Assembly: GCF_016802725.1 (NCBI RefSeq)
Contig: NC_052665.1
Span: 4,216,001 to 4,280,000 of the forward strand
Direction: 5' to 3'
Origin: Solenopsis invicta
Taxonomy: Eukaryota > Arthropoda > Insecta > Hymenoptera > Formicidae
DNA length: 64,000 nt
The notes under the pieces are model-generated. The model had not been told where the DNA came from. It saw only the letters and a list, made by a program, of their open reading frames with translations, and made no database searches. The position numbers and the translations under genes were made by a program. This document shows, piece after piece, positions 1 through 12,166 of the stretch (position 1 is the first letter of the stretch; every line of letters begins with the position of its first letter).

Positions 1-210
1 TTAAAAAAAGAAAATTTTTTAAAAAATATTTATAATTTTCCATCAAATTATTATTTTTTTATTATCAATGACAGAGAGTGCATATAAATAATAAATAATT
101 ATGTAAATAATTATCGATGGAACTCTAATGAAATTTAGTTAGTAATTGCTCCTAGCTGAGGCGCCACTAATACTATTCATAATATGATCTCGGAATTTTC
201 TGTATGGTTA

Positions 211-386
211 ACAGATCTACCCAGTATGTAGGATCCGAATTCATAGACGTTTCTCAGATCTCAAATTTGTCTTTGTCTCACATATGGTAACGTAGCAAGA
301 CAAAGACAGATCTCAGATTTGAAATCTGAGATTTGAAAAACGTCTATAAATTCAGACCTAGATCTGTACCACGGATCTAAATTCGA
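211..386. repeat. Imperfect inverted-repeat (MITE-like) element
   Basis: Arms of roughly 50 bp face each other across a short centre near 284-298. The outer pair is a 13-base block around 238-250 against its reverse complement at 341-353 (12 of 13 match). The inner pair combines an AGATCTCA/TGAGATCT-type block with a TCTTTGTCT/AGACAAAGA block. Related AGATCT and GGATC motifs also flank both sides. It could fold as a hairpin and looks like a degraded MITE, but no clear target-site duplication was found. Confidence 0.45.
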
Positions 387-3300
387 TACATTGAAGACAC
401 ATTATATATACCCACATACGCATATTTACTTACACAATAATGCAATAAATATTTAAGAAAAAGTAGAACCAAGAAAAGTAGAAACAAGATAAAATCTTTA
501 ATTTGATATGTGGGATTTTAATACGTTTATATTTTAGTCAGCGATGAGTATATCTAGTTACAGCAATAAAAACTTTAAAAAAATTATTGTAACGTTTTAT
601 AAACTTTTGAGAACTGTTATAAAGGATAACTTAACATATTCACAGAATATAAATACTTAATTAATCTATGTTATTTATATAAAGCGTAGTTTCACGTATC
701 TTCTTGACGAAACGTTAAGTATATTTGATATTGCTATAATTGGACGCTTCACGAAATATCCGACACATTATCTGCCGCAAACATAATGCGTCATTTCGCG
801 AGACGTCGTTTTATCGGTGAGAAACGCATTAACGAATTATTCCACAAAAATGGCTCCTACTCGAAAAACATTGCAGAGAGAGGTGAATGGTGAGATTGTC
901 TTTTGCGTGGAAAGTTACAAAATTAATTTCAAAACCCATTCGAAATCATGTAGTTAAATTCAATGCAGAAATCTGTTATAAAACTATTAGTACAGTTGTT
1001 TTTTCGTCGAGTGCTTCTTTCACAAGAATTATGAATTGCTTATTACGAATTTTCAAAGCTTTTAATTATTCTGATCACATTAAATCGATTTCTCATCTTC
1101 TACGCTGAGAGGAAAAAAAAATATTTGCATTCAATTTATTATGAATAATTTATCATAATTTAATAACTATCTATAATTTATAATCATTTTCGATGACAAT
1201 TGATTTTTATAGTTGTTTCAAACATGCAAATTACAGCTGTTGGTTATTATTACGTAAATGATAAGCGAACGTTCGACAAATAGTTATATTCATTATAATC
1301 GTGATTTACTGTCTGTATAAAAATATTTATTTTCTTTTTACCGTTCATATCGATATGTTACTATATTAGTATTTGAAACTATCGTAATTTACAGCAAAAT
1401 TTTTTCATAGTTGGTAGAACTATAAACACAAGTTTATTATTATTAAAATTATAGCAGTAATAACAACGTAGCTTCTAACTATAATTATTTTACTCTGCAG
1501 TTACAGTTACAAATGCCAAATATGTACTTTTCTCTCAGTGTTATAAGAAACAAAATGTTGAGAAACCATCGTTTTGATTAAGGCAACGAGAAACAGATAC
1601 CGTTAGCTAATATTAAAGCTGACAACCTTTTTGTCCCAGAGTTTCTTTCTTATTTTTTATATGGTTTCCTTTCCTTTTGTACATGAATTTCACGCTTAAG
1701 CTAGCAAAAAATAAAGAAAAAAAATGCAACCGTTTACCTGTATGTATCTTGAACACCAAGAAAACGTTAAAGGAAAATTATTTGTCTGAACTGAAATGTC
1801 TAAATTTAAATTGCGAAAAATATGCCGGATATTGCATCCAGTTTTTTTCAATAATAAGGATCAACCCTTTATCGCAATAAATAAGTTTAAGTACGAAGCC
1901 TGAATTTTATGTGTCATTTTGCAAATGCACGCACTAAAGGAATTTAACAGCCGGAACGCACGTAGAAAAGACAGAATAGTTTGTTCGATGCGTAATTGTA
2001 ATATTTTCGCGCACGATATACTCACGCAACGTCATTAAACATGTTAACTACCTAACGGTTTTGTCATATAAAATGTATAATATAAAATATTACTTTAACA
2101 TAAAATTTGTATTACGCAAATATATGTTTTAAATATAATTATTAAATGTTAAAATATATACTTTCCACATATTTTTAATATTAATATTTTTCTATTTGTT
2201 TTGTATCTGCTTTGTATTATTTGCGATCTCTCTGTCAGATGAAGAAAGGCAGAGAGAAGGAAAGCAGAAGAAAAAATCGTTTTTATTGAGGCCGTTTCTG
2301 GCGAGCCCTAATGAGTAATTTTCTGGCAAGTATCCCGCAACGCACACGGAACTTCACAGAAACGAGAGCCGCTATTCGAGACGCCGTCGTAAATATTATG
2401 CAATCGCAATTAATAGCTCTCGTGTGTGCTTACAGAGATATCGTACGTGCGCGATCGTGCGACAACTGTGACACATATGACATAGCGCATACCATTAGGC
2501 ATTCAATCGTGCGTATAAAATTACGGTATTTTCTTAATCTGTCTCTTCGACAGCATCGAGTTTATTATACGCAATCTCACAAATGTCAAAAATATAATGT
2601 AAGACTAAATTTATCGAATTCTCACAATTTATTTTTCTTACTTAATTCAAAAAGAGGCCCGTCATTTGACTTTTAATGTTTCGTCAGACATGCGACGGTA
2701 TATTAAATTTTTAAATTATTTCAAAACGCGAAAGAGAACTTTCGAAGCTTCTTTTTTTCCTTTTTATAATTTAGCCATTTATTTTGAATGACATTTAAGG
2801 TAAAATCTGGCAATTTCCCGATTATGTTATTACGCGCTTCTAATGTTATGCTCGTCGATTAAACGTTTGAACTTCCGACCGGCCATAACGTCAGTGCGAA
2901 AGCTTCCCGCGGCCCTCGAGGCCGTAGGGCTTTTAGGTACTAATTTTATGTAAAGTTATGAGACGTTGCGGCGCGCTCCGATGTGCCATCATGTTTCCCG
3001 CAGGTGCTATAATCGAGAGGTTGCGCTTCACACAGTCGCCGCGCTGCAGTATAACTAAATATTCTGACTTTAGAAATTTCATCTCTTTTGGAGATGATAG
3101 AGCATTCGACCGAAAATAAACCATCACGCTTTCAAGCTCCGTGAAAAGTTAACACGTAGATGAAAAGTGAAAAGTATATAAAATCGAAAGCGGCGAGATT
3201 TTAAGAACGAATTCGAGCAAAATTTCTCCCCTAAGGAAAAAATATTTAAAAAATTAACTATCGCAGCGACATTGTTGCATATTACACTATTACTTGGTAT

Positions 3301-6300
3301 ATTTATACTTCAGAGCAAACGAGTTTTATTGTGCTAACCAAGTGAGATCCGTTTTGCTGACAAAATGGAAAAATTTTGCAGAGCGAGTTTGTTCATGTGA
3401 ATTAATTTTGCTGTGTTAAAAAAATTCTCTGTGTTAATAATAATTCTTGAAACTTGAATTAATTACAAATCCTATACGAAAAGATATCGCCGTATAAATA
3501 AGCTGCAATAGGCACTACGCGCGCCTTCAGCGGCAAAGTGTTTATGGCATCATAAAAAAAATAAAAATAGGAAACATTTTTACGGGCTGATCATTAAAGC
3601 CGACTCGACGAAGCAACGAAGATGTCCGCCAATTAATGTCCGTAGCCTCACGTAACTATAACTCTCCGGTGTGCACGACGCGATGGGTGTATATCGAGTT
3701 ATCCTCGTCTGTTCAAGTTTTCCTTTCTTTTCGCGCGTTTATCGTTGTAAGAAAAAGAAATTATTTATTCTCCCATATTCAATGGCACGAAGTTACGAGT
3801 CATAAAATTATGGCTAGAAGATACAAGATACAAGTTATAAATTAATGAAAAAAGGCTAAAAGTCATGGCAAAATGTCGCAGAAGTGAAATATTTTTTAAA
3901 GTCACCGAAGTTAAAAATTTTACATTAAAAATGGTGTAAACTGCATACATGCATAGTTAATTACGATAAAGTCTTCGTTGATCGCGATTTTAAAACATAC
4001 TAAAATATTATGTATTCATTATTTGAATCATCATTATTCGATACCATGTTCTACTGACTCTTCTATTATGGTTATTCGCTTTTCTAATTAAGAGGAATTA
4101 TAATTCTTTATGGAATCCTATTACAAGTGATGTGTGTAAAGAAGTGAATAAATCCATTTACTGACAGGTAAGATTATCACGGGGCACTTCGTGTGTGTGT
4201 TATTACAAGGGACGACTTTCAAACGCTTATGGTTAATGTTTAATATTTTCGAGCATGTATCGAGGATATTATAGAGCCAAAGCTTTACAACTAAAAATAA
4301 ATCACTAAATCTAGAAATTAGACTCACAAATCTGTAATAAAGGAACACGTAATTATTACACAAGACAAGTGTAGTAATTATGTGTTTTATTGTCTGACAT
4401 ATGGTATAAGCTCAATAAATTGATGTTTTTACCCTACAGTCTGTCAATCCTTATTGTAAATATTACTGCTATAATATAAAGTTTAGTATCCGTTTGAAAG
4501 CTATTGAGAAGAAAGACTAATTACAACTGACTGAATGACTGAAATATTTATTACTGACCTTTAAGTAAAGGATTAACCCCTTCAAGACAAATGTAGAGAA
4601 GACATGAATACAATGTCGATAAAAAAATAGAACAATGATGCACGTGAATATAAAGAAAACAGAAAAATTACTGGAAATATTTAAATATTACATTTATTAT
4701 TTTTATTTTAAGAAGTAGCAATAGAAATCTGACCTCTTGCAAGTTAGCACCCCCACCACAGAAACCTGGTATGTAAAAAAAAATGAATTGAAACTACAAA
4801 AGTAAGAGGCATAAAAAAATGGATGGATTCTAGTAGGACAATAGACAAACGGATTTTTGTAAAAAGTGGTCCGAGAAAGATAAATGTCATCTTTTTATTA
4901 AGCGGATAATTGAAAGTCAAATGTACATACAGCTAGGTAGGACAGCGGAAAGAATTACAAAAGCAGAAAGTAGAGCTTCCGAAAGGTAAATATTATTATG
5001 AATGGTGGCATTCGGAGAAAGAGAAAGAAAAGTGGCGAAATAAAGGAAAAAAATAGTACGTTTTCAAGTGGCGCGTTGTGTATGTGGTTCACTAATAATA
5101 ATGCATCAAAAATAATGCATTGACAGGCAGAGGTTGCTCGTATGTAACGTAATTCTTCTCAAGTTCATGGGATTTTATTTCACTTCGTGGAAAATTGTTC
5201 TTTTATTCTTTTAACCCTTTCTCAAACAAACGGATATATAAATCATCTTTGAAAAAGGTGATTTAAATAAGAAAGAAAAGAGCAAACTGTATCTCACATT
5301 TTAGGGAATACAATTCTTCTCTATGCACATCGATCGTACTCGTGACTCGAAGAACTAATCTGGTCAAAATATACAAGATGAGTTTATCTCTCGTACATAT
5401 ATCGCAAACTTCCTAGAACTTACTTTCTTTTAGTACATAATGAAATAGTTTTTAACTGGTTAAAGCAATAGGATTTTGTCAACTTTAAGACAAAACCCGT
5501 TTAATATTAACTTTAAAAAGTTTTTATTTTTATTCCTTTTACTTTTAATTTAAATCGGAACCATTTTCGAAAATCGCATTTACAGCTAAAAATACCATAG
5601 AAGATTATGAAAGTTACCTTCTTACTGAAATTTCAGTAATTAAAAGCATGTGTCACGTAAAAACGATAGTCATTAACCTTCTGACTCAAATTTTTTTCTT
5701 CTGTTTTTACTCCAGATGACGTCAGAGGCAAAAAATACTACAGAAGCAAAAAAACAAAACATTTTGCATTAAAAAGAAATGTTTTTTAATGAAATACCGT
5801 TGATAATCAATTATAGATCAGACTGGTAATAAAATATACCGAAAACTTTTCTCTTGTTTGGATGACCAATAAATAATCCATATACATATGAAATGAATTG
5901 ACTTGCCGAATCAAGAACAAAGATAATTTAAAACATTTAACAATTGCCGAATTGAAATGAATATTTGTTTTCACACACAAATTTTAACAAAATAGATCTA
6001 TATTTTAGCACTGTAATTATTTTAAGTATAAAAACATTGCACTAAAATAAAAAAATAACGTTAAACATTACAAGAATAATTTAGTCTTTTGATTTATTAT
6101 TTTTTACTCATATATATGTACGTGTATATTTTGTCGATATATGGAATGATTTTTTTTCCACCGCTTTGAATTAAATCAACGCAGACAATTTAGCTAGCAA
6201 CGTGAAGGCAGGCAAGGTGCTAACAAGCTAACAATTATTCTTTTCAAATGTCTATGACGGTGAAGTCGTTTAAGCGAAACATTAGAATAGAACTAAACGT

Positions 6301-8315
6301 ATCTAAAAACGTTGAACGAAAAAAAATGCAATCCTTCAAAGAAAAAGTTTTTTTTTTGAGTCCTTGAAAAATTCCTACATAAAGAAAGAAACGGTTTTTT
6401 TTAGGTCTCTTTATTGAAAAAAACTATAACAAGACTTTAAGAGTTTTAATAGAAAATAAAGGTATTTTTTTTTTAAGTCAGTGCTGCATGGTCAACATGT
6501 TTCACACGGATAGCAATTTCTAATTTTTTTTCAATTAAACTTTAAATAGCTTCTTGACATTGCGAGGTTATTGTGTTGCTTAATTCTTCTTGATGCTTGA
6601 ATTTTATCTTCTAATTGCTACATGCGAGAAATAAATAATTATGTTTTATTAAACCAAAGCTTAAATGTGATATTGGTCTGAAAGCTTGATATTAATATTT
6701 TATGTTTTTTTACTATTAAAGTACAAAAAATATGAGAGATTTATATTAATTTCTGTTAATTCACACACACACGCATACACATCGGAATAATTCATTGTTT
6801 AATCATCAGTCTGAAAATTTTCCAATCATGCTAACAGTTTTTTATATTTCATGATTGTGCTAATTACAAAATTGTTTTATTACAATTTAAACAATTCTTT
6901 TTAAAATAACCTTTATTTAGCCTTAATAACTCAATATTTACCAAAAACGATTTTTTACATATACCCGGATGTCTTACAGACGTGAAGAATTAAATGTATT
7001 TTAAATTTAGTTTGGAAGCGATAATGAGTTTTAGCACTTGAAAATCATTTTTTGACAAAAAGTAGCTTTTAGGACTTATATCGTTATTATGAATTAGCGG
7101 TTTATTACCCTGAAGAATAGTCTTTTATTATCGTAAAAAATTTAACGTAAAAAATGTATTCAATCAAAGATGCTTTACTTTTGAGAAAAATGCAGAAGCA
7201 AGAAATATCAGCAAGAAATAGAGAATGATGTTTGTGTAACAGCGTGACAAACCATTTCACTAATGTCCTATTATTAGCGAAAACGTCAATTGCTTTTCGT
7301 TATTGATTATAGCCAACAAATAGATTGGGTATATTGCTCTACGTAAATTGCCGTAATAAAAAAATAAATACTAGTAATCAAATGCTTGACACCGCACAAT
7401 GGTTGAAAGATGAGCTTCTGTTATTGCAATAAAAATTTAACTTTTATCCGATGTCATGTAATTACTTGTGCAAAATACGTGTTTATTTATATTATACTAA
7501 TTTGCCAATATATGATATTATTAATGCCTAATTATAGTTTCGAGTATAATGAGAATACATGTAATGAGTGTACATATTTCAGGAAATTTTTAAGAAGTCC
7601 TGTAAAAATTACAAATTTAAAAAATAAGAAAAATTATTATAAAAATATTACGACAAAAAATTTTGATTGCAAATGGCCGAATCTTGGCCCTGAAACCAGT
7701 GTACAATCACATGTAACAAAATTGAGAAGAAATGAAGCGAGATTCAAAAGCACAGAAAAATTGAGAAGTCATTGTAACTATCTAAAAATGTCTTCAACCA
7801 TAACATTAACCAATTAATGTAGAATAATGTTCTGAAAAAGCGTTAGGAAACTCAACTACTTATGTTCGAAACACTGTATGAGATCTTTAAAAGGTCTTGC
7901 GTCGTGTTGGAAAGATTTACCATCTTTTTTCCAGATATGCTTCGTTAGTCAATTCTTCCCAAAAAGGGTAAAAATAAAACGAAGGAAACACAATAGAAAT
8001 GTGGTCGTAATTTTCACCTCGATTTTCATGTCTATCATATAAATAGATCAAACTTCAAACTAACAAAGAGAAAGAAATTTATCCGTAACAAATTTCTACA
8101 ATATTCTCAATGGAAGCATATGACAATGTCTAAAATATTGTTTATTGAAACTAGATCATTGAAATGCAAATATGATGCAAATAGAAACATGTAACATTTC
8201 CAACATTGTTGAATGAGTAGAAAAATTTTTTTAGAAATGCGGGAGAAGAGAAATAAACGTAATACGCGAATGTACAGGACGAAATTTAACTGCGAACGAG
8301 TTTTCAATAATAAAA

Positions 8316-8346
<31 letters not shown>

Positions 8347-9360
8347 TAGTTATAATGATATATAGATATATATGCGATCAACATTAAATTGTACGATGCA
8401 CAAGTAACTTGAATGCGTCATGCAATTATAGCAAAGCTTTCGAATGACTCTGTTGAAAAAGATTCTTATGCAATTCTAAAATTACATAGATAGTTCATTA
8501 ATAGAAAATATATGTAAGATTATCTTATGAAAGCAGAAATTCTCAAGATTATCGCGCGCTACGCACAATATAGTAAAGTAAGAAAGTCATTGACTTATCA
8601 GCATCATTCAGTCTGAGTAGTTTGTTACACACTCGCCTCTTATTAAACACATTCCCACTTCAACTTAAGTAAACGTAATAAACAATGATTATCGATCTTA
8701 ATCGCAGCCGCGATAAACTTGAGTTTTCGGTTCTAAATCATCTAAGCGGCAAAATGATTTATGAACTTCTTGTACGGTTTATAAGTGTTGCACGTTCCGG
8801 AATCGCATACGATTTTGTTACGACCACGCAATAAAATAATATATTACACGAATGCACTGATTAATACTGTAGATACTGTAGATATACGACGCGTGTACCG
8901 TGTCATGATTTATGTGTCACTCTGTGATATCAATTATTATTTCTTGTCAATACAAGAGTCTAAATAATTATAAAAATACAATGTAGAAATATTATATGTT
9001 TTATTAATAATATGACGTATTGAAATTAAAAATAATTTAACTACCAACAATATCTTTCTTTAGAAACAATTATATTTTACTATATGTATATAAGATTATT
9101 TTATATATGCTGTATCATGAAATAAACTATATTATACTATATATTATATTATAAAATAAAAGCTGATACGAGCCGAACGTACGATACGGATGCGAATAGG
9201 AAAATTTTCATTATATGCCAATCGAATATTTAAGAATTATAATTTTTATCTCGTCACTTTATTTTCAACTAGAAGACTAAAATTAAAAAATAAATGTAAA
9301 GATGTAACCTTTGTACATATTCTTGTATATATAATAAATATATATCATAAAATTGTCCTA
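387..9360. other. AT-rich intergenic DNA, no supported gene
   Basis: Open frames here are short (135 codons at most) and have AT-driven composition with no recognisable domain. The longest are at 7410-7817 and 2311-2676. A slightly GC-richer patch lies near 2880-3060. A pure AT dinucleotide run sits at about 8323-8347 after a poly-A stretch. I see no RNA gene, splice-linked exon set or transposase. Confidence 0.6.
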
Positions 9361-9379
9361 TAAAAATTAAGGAAAAACG

Positions 9380-9505
9380 GAATTCGCGTACCTTTTTGGA
9401 GCGACCTCCGCGTGCAATATGGCGAAGGTCCCCAAAAGGAGGGGCGTAAAAGAATCTCGATTTAAGAGATGCCCATACTGGGCACAACCCACAAACTGGA
9501 ATCAA
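9380..9505. other. GC-richer island with a stem-loop
   Basis: Within very AT-rich DNA this patch has near-complementary arms: a CCTTTTTGGAGCGACCT-type arm near 9390 and an AGGTCCCCAAAAGG-type arm near 9427. On the minus strand it is open for about 45 codons, reading through a PPFGDLRHIARGGRSKK segment that is more protein-like than its surroundings. It may be a fragment of an old mobile element or a structured RNA. I do not recognise it. Confidence 0.25.
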
Positions 9506-10788
9506 AACCGTTGTGTGCGTTAAATAGATGCCAAAATCCCAAGGAATTTATCGAATACAAATTTCGAAATGATCAATGCTCATTTCTATAATCATCAGAG
9601 AAAAATTGATTCCTCTGATCAATACCATCATTATCGTTATAGCATCTCTCAGAGATCACGCGCTTCAATATCCTAAAATTCCAAGTTAGTAAATTTAATT
9701 GCAATTTTTTAAATTTAAACCATAAAAAATTATTTATTTATCCAATTTTTGTAATTCAATCCAATAAATAAATTTAAATGTAATTCGTCGTTTTCACCAA
9801 TATACGTACTGTTAAATAAATTGTTAATTGCTGGAAATGAAAGATACTTATGATAAAGATATGCATTTCATAATGTCAGACGGAGGACAGCGAGGACAAT
9901 CTAGGAAGAAAACGTACAAAAGATTACATTAAATATTATTCAAAGATTACTGATGAAAAGATAGAAATATCAATTATTTTATGATATTAACTCTCAGCTG
10001 ACACACTATATTAGGATTTGATATTTTCTCACACGTGGGTATACGTCACTCGACCATTTTTAATTGCATATATCTGGGTACGTAATGCGTAGAATTTGAA
10101 CAATTTTTTTTTAATTGATACACCAGAAGAAGACTAAATAGGTGCAAAAATCGAAAAGTTGAATATATTCGAAATATTTAAAAGAGAAAGAACGAACGAT
10201 TTATGAATATTAAGCAATAGGAATTAATTTTCATCCATCATTAGAAGATTAAAAAATTTATTTTCACAATGGAATTGACGAGCAGAACAATTGATCAACT
10301 TCTTAAAAAAATATATAAAGACCAGCAATAGTGTGCCTTATCGAGAAGGTGGAGCTACAAGAGCCGGCTTCCCTCTCTTTCTCTCGGTTCTCTTTTTGTA
10401 GGCGGGCGACATTCCTACTGTTCGGCAACGTTCTCGTTGGACACCATTACGTTGGGTGCCGGATGTAGATTGGTCGTTCGATGCCGCTCGGTAGGGGCGG
10501 AGCCTACTAGCAGATCCCCACCAAACCGAGACTGTTGGTTTTGCTCCTCAGCTAGTAAACGCCAGAGTTACGTTGCCAGTTCAGTATCGATATCGGACAA
10601 AACGCATTCGTCGGAAATTAGCAATAACATTCGTACGTTTCATTCAGTGCCGTTTTCGTTATTTGTGTCGCCAAGTGTCGTGAATATATAACAATTCACG
10701 TTAATCTACAATTTATTGGTGACTTTATCTGTGTTTAAAGAAACAGACGTTTGTTTATTGTGTAAGCTTCCAATTTGCAAGAACCGAC
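9506..10788 (+). promoter_or_regulatory. Upstream region and probable 5' UTR of the caudal-like gene
   Basis: Composition shifts from AT-rich to mixed at about 10340, 450 bases before the start codon, which marks the likely promoter and 5' UTR. Two initiator-like TCAGT motifs lie at about 10581 and 10644. I see no convincing TATA box. A short upstream open frame (ATG near 10478) ends after a few codons. The exact transcription start cannot be read from sequence alone. Confidence 0.4.
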
Positions 10789-12166
10789 ATGCCATCATTT
10801 CGTGACGACGTCATCTCTGGAGAATCCTCGAATGTTATCTCGAACCTCAGCAACATCTCAAACATGATACCACATTACAATCAAACGAGCCTTGCATATC
10901 GCCAACAGCAGCAACAGGTCGCTGATAACCAACAGCAACATCAACTGTTAATGCAGCAAACGCATCAGCAAACACCGGCGCAACAGGTCCAGCCACATAC
11001 CGCGGTTGCGGTTGCGGCTCCCGCCACCATTGAAGGAACCCAATACTGGTATGGATATTCATCCAGAGCCATACCCGCGACGCCGGCGTTGCATCCTCAA
11101 CATCAACCAAGTCCAATTCCTCCGCAATTTTTTAATCATCCAGAAATGCTACCCGGATGGCACTACACGACACAATACTCGCCATATCTACAGTATCAAC
11201 CGCAACATCTGCATTTTCAAACACAATCACAATCGCAGCATCATCAAACGCAAGAACTGGAGCAACATTCACCGTCAGAACAACGCATTCAGCAACATTT
11301 GTCACAGTCACATCTGCAGCACAGTTCACCGCCTGAACAACTCTATCAACATCCGTCTCCACAGCAGCATCTTCAACACAATTCGCCGCCCCAACAGGTC
11401 TGTCAGCAGCATCCATCACCCCATCAGTTGCAACAAAATTCGCCGCCTCAACAAATTTGTCAGCAACTGACCACTTCGTCGCCACAGCAGCTGCAGCAAA
11501 ATTCTCCACCAAATTCACAACAGCGCATTCAGCAACGGTTGCCAAAACACCAGTTGCAGGAAAATTCATCGCCGCAGTTCTTCCAACAAAATTCACCGCC
11601 ACAATATCTCCAGTCACAAGCACCATCGAGGGACCAGGAATATGAAAATATCTACAGACGACGGATGTTGAAATGGAGCATCAAAAACATGAATATCGAT
11701 GTGACGATCCGCAATCAATACCCATCAGCGACCACAAGAATGAACGGCAATGTAGATGACAATATGAACGGCAGTTTAAATGGTAGTCTGAATGGTAGCA
11801 TGAGCGGCAGTAATCACAGTAACAATAGTACTTCTCCTACAACACCACCGAATTTCCATATCGCATCGTACGATGACTTGTCCTGTACGCCTCGCAACAT
11901 GAATCTATCATCGACGTCTGGTAATATAAACCTGCTGCCTACAGGCATGAATCTGCCGTCCACGTCCAGAGAAATGCTGTCTACGTCAAGACATATACCG
12001 GCTACATCTAGAGATGTGCCGTCTACGAGAGATATGCCATCCACGTCTAATAGAGAAATACCATCCACCTCAAGACGTCACCCATTATACACACAAAGAA
12101 TCCAGGGAAGAAGAAGTCCATATGAATGGATGAAAAGACCATCATATCAAAGTCAGCCTAAACCAG
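10789..12166 (+). CDS. cad: Caudal-like exon 1 (Q-rich N-terminus plus YEWM motif)
   Basis: This exon encodes residues 1-459 plus one base of codon 460. The ATG at 10789 is the first in a long open frame and follows a mixed-composition leader. The donor is G|GTTAAT at 12167. Unspliced, the frame ends at once (TAA at 12169-12171), and AATAAA lies at 12170-12175. The CAN-repeat composition creates long shadow frames on both strands, which I discount. The last 20 codons (SPYEWMKRP and the Gln/Pro segment after it) identify the family. Confidence 0.9.

Noticed and set aside
10847..12068. Long frames on both strands over caudal exon 1 (up to 164 codons)
   Set aside because: They are shadows of the CAR/CAN-rich coding repeats; only the 10789 frame carries the YEWM motif and splices in phase to the homeodomain.
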